From Flavihumibacter fluminis (GTDB lineage Bacteria; Bacteroidota; Bacteroidia; Chitinophagales; Chitinophagaceae): a DNA stretch of 64,000 nucleotides. The notes under the pieces are model-generated. The model searched no databases. It saw nothing but the letters and a program-made list of their open reading frames with translations, and was not told the origin of the DNA. The DNA is taken from NCBI RefSeq assembly GCF_021491375.1, contig NZ_JAKEVY010000001.1, forward strand, positions 682,001 to 746,000, in the 5' to 3' direction. Numbering within the stretch: position 1 is the stretch's first letter; the number at the start of each line of letters is the position of its first letter. The position numbers and the translations under genes were made by a program. This document shows positions 24,424 to 33,200 of the stretch, one piece after another.

Positions 24424-25314
24424 ATGAAAAACGACCTGCTTAGAGAGATTACGCCGCTTACCCAAAGTGATTGTTTTACCCTTTTTTCCCGAGTGAAATC
24501 AGATTTCGATTTTCCTCTGCATTATCACGAAGAGTTTGAACTCAACTTTATTGAAAATGCAACTGGAGCAAGGAGGATTATCGGCGATCACATGGAAGAA
24601 ATAAGCTCCCTGGAATTGGTATTGGTTGGATCAAACCTTCAGCATGGCTGGTTCAATCACAAATGTGTCAGTAAAGAAATCAAAGAAGTAACCATACAGT
24701 TTCACAAGGATCTGTTTGATGAAAAATTTCTGCGCCGGAATCAGTTAAGCTTTATCCGGGCTATGCTGGAAAAATCAAACCGGGGTATTCTGTTTTCGCC
24801 GGAAACTACCCAACAGGTAGCCGGCCGGATAAAAGCATTGAACCAGAAACATGGGTTTGACTCGGTATTAGAATTGTTTTCTATCCTGCATGATCTCTCC
24901 ACCTCCAGGAATATGCGCATCCTTTCCGATGCCAGCTTCAACAATGCAGAACACTTCACATATAACAGTCGCCGTATTGGTACAGCAATGGATTACCTCA
25001 ACAATAATTTTGAAAAGCCGATCTCTTTAACCGATGTGGCTAAACTGGTCAATATGTCGGATGTGGCTTTCAGCCGGTTTTTTAAAAACAGAACGGGTAA
25101 TAATTTTATTGACAGCCTGATTGAGATCAGGTTGGGACATGCCTCGCGTATGCTCATAGACACCACACACACAATCGGAGAAATCGCCTATCGTTGCGGC
25201 TTCAATAATATGTCCAATTTCAACCGGGTTTTCAAAAAGAAAAAAGGCTGTACACCCAAAGAATTCCGCGAAAACTATAATGCCGTTGGAGCCGGCACCC
25301 GCGTCTTTATCTGA
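24424..25314 (+). CDS. AraC-family transcriptional regulator
   Basis: A 296-residue regulator. The N-terminal cupin-like sensor domain (about 10-120) shows DFPLHYHEEFELNFI, and the C-terminal AraC domain has two helix-turn-helix motifs at about 190-285 (ISLTDVAKLVNMSDVAFSRF and IGEIAYRCGFNNMSNFNRVF). Such proteins often activate sugar-utilisation genes. The nearest candidates are the GalNAc pair upstream or the convergent amidohydrolase gene. The two genes converge without any intergenic base. Confidence 0.92.
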   Translation: MKNDLLREITPLTQSDCFTLFSRVKSDFDFPLHYHEEFELNFIENATGARRIIGDHMEEISSLELVLVGSNLQHGWFNHKCVSKEIKEVTIQFHKDLFDEKFLRRNQLSFIRAMLEKSNRGILFSPETTQQVAGRIKALNQKHGFDSVLELFSILHDLSTSRNMRILSDASFNNAEHFTYNSRRIGTAMDYLNNNFEKPISLTDVAKLVNMSDVAFSRFFKNRTGNNFIDSLIEIRLGHASRMLIDTTHTIGEIAYRCGFNNMSNFNRVFKKKKGCTPKEFRENYNAVGAGTRVFI

Positions 25315-26409
25315 TCAGCGCGGAAACAGGCTCGCATCGATGCCCGGAATAATGCGAAGGGCGTTTTTGTAATATACTTTTTTAAGTACCTCATCCGGCA
25401 GATCAAGTCCGTACATTCTCCAGAATGCATGGTATTTTTTATGGTAAGGAAAATATTCATCGGCTGTTTCCAGTACCCTGAAATAGGTTGCATATTCTGA
25501 AGGCACCCAACTGTCTTTTCCAAAAAGGATACGATCCTGGTATTTAAGGAAAAAATCATGAGCTGAACGGGGCTGCCGACCCAGTTCTGCAATTACGGCT
25601 CCAAACTCCACCACCACATTCGGCATCACCTGCAACAGGGAGTCCAGTTTTTTCAGGTTATTCGGATACCAGCCAAAATGCGCAGCAATAAATGTAGTGC
25701 CCGGGTGTTTTTTGAACATCCGGTGCTGCTCTGCAATCAATACCTCCCAGGGAGCCGGATCCTCATTCGAACGTTTCCGACGCGGATGTGTGTAAAGTTC
25801 CAGCAATCGCTCGTTTTCATTCGTTAATTCTTCCCAGAAAGAGGCAGGGTCTGCTGTGTGAATAAGGACCGGAATCTTGAGTTCGCCACATTTTTTCCAG
25901 ATGGGATCCAGTCGGTGATCATCTACAGTCACCCGGTTTCCCCTGGTATCCTTCACCGAAAATCCCAGGTTTTTGAACACTTTCAATCCGCGGGCACCAT
26001 TGTTATAATCTTCCTGTAATTGCTTTACTGCATTCTCCGACCAGCCTTCTGTGCCGATGCCCCCAAAATCGATATTGTGAAACACAATAAATCTTCCGGG
26101 ATATTGCTTACGCGCGTTCTCTACTTTCTGTTTGAGCTCGGCACCATTACCACCACTCAGGTTGACCATCACCTTCATATTGAGCGCATCCATATTGCTG
26201 ATGATATCAGCCAGTGAACCTGAGCCCATCCGGTACTGGTGGTTGTGCACGTCAACAAATGGAAATTTTGAACGGGTTACCGGATTTTCGGGCACCACCA
26301 GCGTAGAGGGAGGGTTATACGATTCAAAATCAATTTTAGGTTGTTGGGCACAGGCGATCAGGGTGGTTGACAACAAAACAGAACCCAGAACTGTAATTCG
26401 TTTAAGCAT
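25315..26409 (-). CDS. Secreted amidohydrolase-family protein
   Basis: A 364-residue TIM-barrel metallohydrolase with a lipoprotein-like or cleavable signal peptide (TTLIACAQQ, Cys at about 20). Metal-site motifs visible are VDVHNHQ (strand 1 HxH), HTADPASF, AAHFGW and a late FGKDSW. It belongs to the amidohydrolase_2 type that includes decarboxylases and lactonases acting on organic acids. The substrate is not predictable. It is convergent with the AraC gene and divergent from the ABC exporter gene across 63 bp. Confidence 0.85.
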   Translation of the reverse strand: MLKRITVLGSVLLSTTLIACAQQPKIDFESYNPPSTLVVPENPVTRSKFPFVDVHNHQYRMGSGSLADIISNMDALNMKVMVNLSGGNGAELKQKVENARKQYPGRFIVFHNIDFGGIGTEGWSENAVKQLQEDYNNGARGLKVFKNLGFSVKDTRGNRVTVDDHRLDPIWKKCGELKIPVLIHTADPASFWEELTNENERLLELYTHPRRKRSNEDPAPWEVLIAEQHRMFKKHPGTTFIAAHFGWYPNNLKKLDSLLQVMPNVVVEFGAVIAELGRQPRSAHDFFLKYQDRILFGKDSWVPSEYATYFRVLETADEYFPYHKKYHAFWRMYGLDLPDEVLKKVYYKNALRIIPGIDASLFPR

Positions 26410-26472
26410 ATCGGTTTAATTAAGCAGGTTGCTGATGTATCTTGCGCTCAGTTTAATCAGAAACATAAAAAT

Positions 26473-28374
26473 ATGGCAAGAGGACGGAACAGGAACAAGG
26501 AGGATAACGCAGAGGAGCGTCCAAAAGTTAAAATTTCCAAAGAATCACTTCGCCAGGCCCTGGTGCTTTTCAGGTATCTGAAGCCTTTCCGCGGTCAATT
26601 TATCATGAGCCTGGTATTCATCGCTTTATCGGCTTTAACCACCAGTCTCTTCCCTTTGTTTCTTGGAAAAATGATAGATGCAGCCGTTCCGGGAGGCGGC
26701 GCTGCGGTTGTTCCTTCTGCCCCTTCCAATCTGCCTTTCGGGCAGCAGTTGAAGGAAGTGAAATGGAGTCTGAATACCAGCCTGCTTTTCATCTTTATTA
26801 CGCTCAGTTTTCAAATGTTCTTTTCCTATATGCGTGTATACCTGCTGACGGCAGTGGGCGAACGTTCCCTGGCAGGCATGCGGAAAGACGTATACAGCAA
26901 ACTGCTGAGTATGCCCATGTCTTATTTCTCTGAAAAAAGAGTAGGTGAATTGAGCAACCGGATTTCATCGGATCTCTCCCAGATCCAGGACGCAATATCC
27001 TTTACCCTGGCCGAATTCCTTCGGGGCATATTCACTCTGGTAATAGGGCTTTTCTTTATTTTCTGGATCAGTCCGGAACTGGCACTGGTAATGCTGGGCG
27101 TGGTACCTGTAATTGCAATCCTGGCCGTTGTTTTTGGCAAGCGCATTCGCAAAATGGCACGGAAAGCACAGGATGAATTAGCTGAAAGTGGCACGATTGT
27201 GCAGGAAACTTTTCAGGGGATAACGGTTGTTAAAGCTTTCACCAGTGAATTTCACGAGATCAAGCGGTATGTAAAAAGTATTTTTGCTGTTGTTGATACA
27301 TCTATCAAAAACGCACGCTATCGGGGTGCGTTTGTTTCCTTTATGATCTTTAGTGTGTTTGGTGCCATCGCTTTTGTTATGTGGTATGGTGCTAATATGA
27401 TTCAATCAGGTGAACTTACCCTGGGTTCCCTTACCATGTTCGTCATCTTTTCAATGTTTGTAGGTGGAACTTTTGCAGGCTTCGCCGATATGTTTTCCCA
27501 ATTGCAAAAAACCCTGGGGGCAACTGAAAGCATCCGCGAAATTCTCCGCAGCGAAAGCGAACCGGTTTCGCTGGAAGCTATCACTGTGGCACCGGAAAAC
27601 CGCATCCGTGGGGATGTACAGTTCGAACATATTTTCTTCAGCTATCCTTCGCGTAAAGACACACCTGTGCTGAAAGGCCTTAGCTTGTCTGCGCAAAATG
27701 GGCAACAGGTTGCGATTGTGGGGCCCAGTGGTGCAGGTAAATCCACCCTGGTTTCCATGCTGCTCCGCTTTTATGAACCCGATGCGGGGAATTTGTTTTT
27801 CGATGGCAAACCAGCCTCCAGTTTTCCTTTATCAGAGTTACGTGCCCAGATGGCCTATGTACCACAGGAAGTATTGCTGTTTGGTGGCACTATCCGGGAA
27901 AACATCGCTTATGGAAAACCTGATGCAACAGATGAAGAAATCACCCAGGCAGCAATCAAAGCAAATGCACATCGGTTTATTGAAGCTTTTCCTGATCAAT
28001 ACAACACTGTTGTAGGTGAAAGAGGTATTCAGTTGAGTGGCGGACAAAGACAACGGGTTGCCATCGCGCGAGCTATCCTGAAAGATCCGGCTATCCTGAT
28101 ACTCGATGAAGCTACTTCTTCTCTCGATAGCGAAAGTGAACAGCTGGTTCAGGAAGCCCTCGATAATCTGATGAAAGGCAGAACCTCTTTTGTGATTGCA
28201 CACCGGCTGTCCACCATCCGGAATGCTGATAAGATAGTGGTAGTGGATAAGGGCGTAGTACACGAATCTGGCACCCATGCAGAACTGATGGCAAAAGACG
28301 GACTCTACCGCAGGCTGAATGAAATGCAATTCGAATTTGGAGTCGTTACCCAATCAGTTACCGAAACCATTTAA
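26473..28374 (+). CDS. MsbA-like ABC exporter (fused permease-ATPase)
   Basis: A 633-residue half-transporter. Six transmembrane helices occupy about 35-335. The ATPase domain follows, with Walker A GPSGAGKST (near residue 417), signature LSGGQRQR, Walker B ILILDEA and the H-loop AHRLST. It should work as a homodimer exporting lipids, lipid-linked molecules or drugs; MsbA-like proteins flip lipid A core. It lies alone, with an esterase gene three bases downstream that may be co-transcribed. Confidence 0.93.
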   Translation: MARGRNRNKEDNAEERPKVKISKESLRQALVLFRYLKPFRGQFIMSLVFIALSALTTSLFPLFLGKMIDAAVPGGGAAVVPSAPSNLPFGQQLKEVKWSLNTSLLFIFITLSFQMFFSYMRVYLLTAVGERSLAGMRKDVYSKLLSMPMSYFSEKRVGELSNRISSDLSQIQDAISFTLAEFLRGIFTLVIGLFFIFWISPELALVMLGVVPVIAILAVVFGKRIRKMARKAQDELAESGTIVQETFQGITVVKAFTSEFHEIKRYVKSIFAVVDTSIKNARYRGAFVSFMIFSVFGAIAFVMWYGANMIQSGELTLGSLTMFVIFSMFVGGTFAGFADMFSQLQKTLGATESIREILRSESEPVSLEAITVAPENRIRGDVQFEHIFFSYPSRKDTPVLKGLSLSAQNGQQVAIVGPSGAGKSTLVSMLLRFYEPDAGNLFFDGKPASSFPLSELRAQMAYVPQEVLLFGGTIRENIAYGKPDATDEEITQAAIKANAHRFIEAFPDQYNTVVGERGIQLSGGQRQRVAIARAILKDPAILILDEATSSLDSESEQLVQEALDNLMKGRTSFVIAHRLSTIRNADKIVVVDKGVVHESGTHAELMAKDGLYRRLNEMQFEFGVVTQSVTETI

Positions 28375-28377
28375 CCT

Positions 28378-29325
28378 ATGCTAATTCGGGCAGTTTTGAC
28401 AGGAATGCTGTCAGTACTCATATTTACTAACACTCAGGCACAGCCGAAATCCAGCGTTCGGTACAAAGACATCCTGTTTGAGAAAGTGGATCGTAAAAGG
28501 AATCTTTCCTACCAGGAACAAGAAACACCTGGCGTTAAAAAAAGGTTCCACAAATTTGATTGGTATGCATCCGCCGAAGACAAAAACCGCAGGCGTCCTT
28601 TGATCATTGCCATGCATGGCGGCGGATTTAAACTCGGCAACAAAGCATCCGACAGTACTCCTTTCTGGGCAAGAGAATTTGCCAAAAGGGGATACGCTGT
28701 AGCGTCGATCAATTACAGGAAGAGTAAAAAAAAGCCGCTCTCCCGTTTTGAAGATCTTGCCGACGGTTGTTTTGAAGCGTTGAAAGACCTGCAGTTAGCC
28801 ATTGATTACTTCAAACGAAATCACGAGCAATACGGCATTGATCCGGATCAAATCATCCTGGCAGGGAATTCAGCCGGTGGCATGATGGCCCTCCACGAAG
28901 TATGCAGCAGTGAATCGGAACTTGCTGCCTATCTCAAACGCGCCAATAGTGCCAGTCTCGACACCACCCACAATCCTAACCGGGTATTGGCCGCTATCAA
29001 TATGTGGGGCTCAATTTATGACAGTACGTGGATTAAAAATGCCAGGGTGCCAATTGTTTCCATACATGGAAGCAAAGACCGGGTAGTACCTTCCAATAAT
29101 ACGGCAGGACCGTTTTTTGGCACTGAAATCATTGCACGGGAGGCCCATCGTGCGGGAATTACCCATTATGTACAGTTATATGAAGGAGCCGGACATGAGC
29201 TGCACAAACATTTCAACCCGGTATTTGGCGGAGGCCCTGGTGCGAGGCGCCGCTGGCGCGATATGACCCAACGGATTGCTGCTTACCTCCAGGAAGAACT
29301 TTCCTTAAAGGATGCTTCTCAATAA
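28378..29325 (+). CDS. Secreted alpha/beta hydrolase (esterase/lipase-like)
   Basis: A 315-residue protein with a signal peptide (about 1-20, TNTQAQ). The esterase fold shows the oxyanion motif MHGGGF (near 79-84), the nucleophile elbow GNSAGG (near 162-167), an Asp in SIHGSKDRVVP and the catalytic His in EGAGHEL. It fits the hormone-sensitive lipase/BD-FAE group of carboxylesterases. It starts three bases after the ABC exporter gene and its 3' end overlaps the convergent acyl-CoA dehydrogenase-like gene by 21 bp. Confidence 0.87.
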   Translation: MLIRAVLTGMLSVLIFTNTQAQPKSSVRYKDILFEKVDRKRNLSYQEQETPGVKKRFHKFDWYASAEDKNRRRPLIIAMHGGGFKLGNKASDSTPFWAREFAKRGYAVASINYRKSKKKPLSRFEDLADGCFEALKDLQLAIDYFKRNHEQYGIDPDQIILAGNSAGGMMALHEVCSSESELAAYLKRANSASLDTTHNPNRVLAAINMWGSIYDSTWIKNARVPIVSIHGSKDRVVPSNNTAGPFFGTEIIAREAHRAGITHYVQLYEGAGHELHKHFNPVFGGGPGARRRWRDMTQRIAAYLQEELSLKDASQ

Positions 29326-30294
29326 AGGATGCAGGGCAGCCGTATGAATATTTCTCCACACACGATTTAGTTCAGAATCTTCTTTAGCGCCGGCCAGCGA
29401 CTGATATCCGTACAAGTTCTGAATCAATTGTAAGGCTTGCCGCGTAATACTTCTGGCTTGAGCACTGACAACATCAATAGCCGACGGCTCAGGACCTATG
29501 CCTTGCTTTACCTGCTCCCAGTTGTCCCGACAGGTTTGCAATAACTCCATTCTCAATTGATTAAAGGGTTCCGTTGAAATCCTACTTTGATGTTCAGCCA
29601 ATTCAACAAAACGTTTAACCATTCCAGTTATATTGGCTGCCAGCGTATAAGCAGCCAGCAATTCAAAAGGCAATTTAAACACCGGATCCGGATGGGTTGC
29701 CCGTTCGGGATCAATAACAAAAGCTCTTCGTGCTGGAATCCATTGCGGAGTAACTTTAAAACCATTGCTGGCAGTGGCTTTCATTCCCATGGTTGACCAG
29801 TTTCCGATTAGCTCAACTTCTTTTGCATCAAGCAGCATCGCAACTATAGTTCCTTGTACATTGAAATTGGCAGTCAGGTAAGTTGCATTGGAAGCACCAC
29901 TTGCATGTGGCCATTCTCCTTTTATCCAATACCCCCCATCTAAAGGAACTGCGGCACCTCCGGCATTCCCACTACCCGTAATACACAAGCCTTCCTGGAT
30001 AAGCAAATCAGCCTGCAGCGTTTTATCCATAAAACCAAGAAACCAGTGAGCCCCACTGCAAAGCGTAATGGTCCAGCCCAGCGAACCATCTATCCACGCT
30101 ATCTTTTCCAGTATTTCCACTGCTTCGGGGAATTCCATGCCCATTCCTCTCAAATCTATTGGAAGATAGAGGTTCAGCCAGTTGGCTTTAAGCACCTGTT
30201 CCCATATAACCTCTGGCAATTCCCCTCTCAATTCCGCTTCCCTGGCGGTATCCCGTACCAGCTCTATAAACTCAACACTCGTATCAATATTCAT
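29305..30294 (-). CDS. Acyl-CoA dehydrogenase-like flavoprotein
   Basis: A 329-residue protein with the three-part fold of acyl-CoA dehydrogenases: an N-terminal helical domain (to about 90, with LEKIAWIDGSLGW), a middle beta-barrel (about 95-190, GSGNAGGAAVPLDGGYWIKGEW), and a short C-terminal helical bundle. At 329 residues it is shorter than typical members (about 380). It may therefore belong to the flavin monooxygenase/DszC-like subgroup rather than the beta-oxidation enzymes. It lies two bases upstream of nothing related: the next gene on its strand is the alpha-2-macroglobulin, whose stop almost abuts its start. Confidence 0.8.
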   Translation of the reverse strand: MNIDTSVEFIELVRDTAREAELRGELPEVIWEQVLKANWLNLYLPIDLRGMGMEFPEAVEILEKIAWIDGSLGWTITLCSGAHWFLGFMDKTLQADLLIQEGLCITGSGNAGGAAVPLDGGYWIKGEWPHASGASNATYLTANFNVQGTIVAMLLDAKEVELIGNWSTMGMKATASNGFKVTPQWIPARRAFVIDPERATHPDPVFKLPFELLAAYTLAANITGMVKRFVELAEHQSRISTEPFNQLRMELLQTCRDNWEQVKQGIGPEPSAIDVVSAQARSITRQALQLIQNLYGYQSLAGAKEDSELNRVWRNIHTAALHPLLRSIL

Positions 30295-30296
30295 TT

Positions 30297-33200
30297 TTAC
30301 CGGCTTGTGATCACTATTTTCCCTGCACCATGATAGGAATGATAATCATTGTTATACATAGCATCTGCGCTTACTGGTCCCTGTTGAAATGTACCTGGAG
30401 AAACCGCACGCACCGTGTAATAATACACTTGCCGGTTATTAGTAGCATCCACAAACAGATGCAGCCGGTCATCGCGTATATCCATTGCTGTTGGAGTAAC
30501 TGCATCTTTTATCCAGTCCATACCAGGAATATCTTTTATCCTTGGATTTTCAATTTCAAATCCGGCAGGAAGCAAATCCGTAATAACTACATTATCAATA
30601 GCACCTGCATACGCTTTTTCAAGGGTTAGCTGAACAACAACGAGGTCGTTCTGCCGGAAATTTCTGCCTGCAATCGGTTTCCCGTTCCGGTCAAAGAAAG
30701 CTCTCCGGATTTTGAGGTATTGGTCCTCCTGCTTATAGGATCCGCTTGCACTGATTCCTTCTGCTTCCCACCAGTAATATACGGGTCCACCGTTTGCGCT
30801 GATCTGCACAGGCCCGTTTCCAAGTGAAGCAGCTTCAACTGTCAGCAGTTTATCCTTAAGGGTAGCAATCGTTTTACCATTGCTTTGAATCGTTGCGGTA
30901 GCTGTATTATTGGCCTGGCGGGCAGCCAGTTTCCCAAGTGCCAGCATACCAAAGGATGCTTCCTGGGTGCTGAACCAATTTAATTCTTTAAAGCGTTGTG
31001 CTAAATTCCTAGCCAAACCTGACACCTGTGGATGATCCGGTTGTACTTCAATTAATACATTGAGCGCAATTGCCTCATCCCGAAGGGGAGAATAAAAACT
31101 GCCACCCGTAACAGCAACAGATCGCTCTCCTGAAAAGGAAGAGGGCAATAACTCAGCAAACCTATTGCGATCTCCCGCCAATGCATAAGCTGCCGACAAC
31201 AGGTATTTGCTATCCAGGCTTAGCTGATCGGGTTTGGACTTGTAATAATTCATCACAGATATATTTGACTTACCGCCCAGTGCCAGTACGTATAAACTGT
31301 ACGCCACTTCTTTGGGAGCGATCTTCTTTTGCTGGTTGTCATTGTAATAGTAAGTGATGGTATTTCGAACACTCAGGCGTTGGTTGATATAGTTCAGGAG
31401 CGTTTCCAGCAGGGAACGATCCACTTCAAAGCCGGCTTTTCTGGCTTCAATCAAAAAATGAGCCGCATAAATACTGGTCCACCATTGCTCGGTACGGTCA
31501 TTGTCCCAAAGCGTTACCGCTCCATTGTACAATTGCCGCATTTTAATTTTGCGGATGGCTTCCAATACATTGGCTGCTGCCGCTTTGCGCGATGCATCTC
31601 CTTTTTGCAGCAACTCACTCAAATCACCAAAATACAATTGTGGAAAGGCCGCTGAAATACTCTGCTCTGTACACCCATACGGATAGTTAACCAACCTTTC
31701 TAGTATATTTCCCAACTCCAGCACCGGAGAAGGACTCACTACCAGTTTTTTTCGAACCGATGTTGGCATAAAATCAGGATCACCAATGTTTAGATTTACA
31801 GAACCATTTGCCTTAACAGCTCCCGATCCGGTTCTTTTCTGCAAGGTGGAAGCAGGTCGAACCGTAATATCTACTTCTTCCGAATAAACCGCCCCTCCTG
31901 CTTTCACATCAATTTTCACCTGTCCGTTGCCGATTGACGGGTTTGCGGCCGCCGTAAATACAAGTCGTTGTTCCGAGTTGGCATCAATCGTAACCGGTTG
32001 TTCTGAAGCTCCGGAGGCTGTTATTGATCCGCTGACTTTGATGGTGGCAGAGCCGGTCATTGATTTGGCTGTTGTATTACTAAGCGTTACAGGTATTTCA
32101 ATACTGTCACCCGGACTCATAAACCTTGGCAAGGCAGTACTAATGACAACAGGATCCGCAATTTTCATTGTTTTTTCGGCAGAACCGAACCGGTTGCCTG
32201 CATGCGCTACTGCCATCAACCGAACCTCTCCCGAAAAGGCAGGTATCTCAACATTAAACGAAGCTTCGCCATTACTACCGGTGCTTACCAATCCGCTCCA
32301 GTACGATAAAATCTTTACCCGTTTATTCGGCATAGGATTTACCCGCTGGTCCATTCTCAGCTCACCATCCCCACCAGTACTGCTTCGGGTCGCTTTCAAT
32401 TCCGGAAACAGCAGCGGATACAAATCAAAGGCATTTACACCAAGGGCTCTGTCCGCATAAAAATAGCCGTATGGATCCGGAGTTTTATAATCCGTTACCT
32501 GCAGCACGCCATTATCCACGGCAGCTAAAGTAACCATCGAACCCGGTACTGCTTTTACCCGTACCTGCTGGGTTTTCTTAGACCGACTCGATGCTTCAGC
32601 CAGGATCTCCACCGGAATAGAACGACGTTTTTCCCTTACCGTTACCCCTTTAAATCCATGAGCAACTGTCAGAGGAAGATCACTTACCGTATGTGTTTTG
32701 ATAAGGGTAGCTGTGATGTATACATTCGGCAAATGAGCTTCGCTTATTGGCAAGGTAAGTGTAGCGCTGCGCTTCTCCACATTCAGGTATTGGTAGCTCA
32801 GCACCTTATCCTGCTCCATTGTAACCAGCAAACGACCGCTGAATGGTGTTTTAAACAGGAGCTTCACCTCTTCTCCAGGGTTATACATTTCCTTATCGGT
32901 TTCAATGTCAATATTGCCATCCGTATTTACTTCGAAAGAAGTATAATCACCCCCCCAATGTCCATAACTGTAAAAAGTTCTGCTAACATAAGTAGTACTA
33001 CCGGGAAGGCTTAAACGAAGTTCATAATTACCCGGAGACCTGGGTATAAAACTATAGGATGAGTTCTCTCCGGAGATGGTTACCGTGCTGCTGGCAAGGA
33101 TCTTTTCCTCTTTCTGGCTTTCATACCGGAAATAGGATCCACTTTTGCTTAATACGGTCCGGTATTCATGTTTGATTACTTCCACCGTTGCTTTCTGACC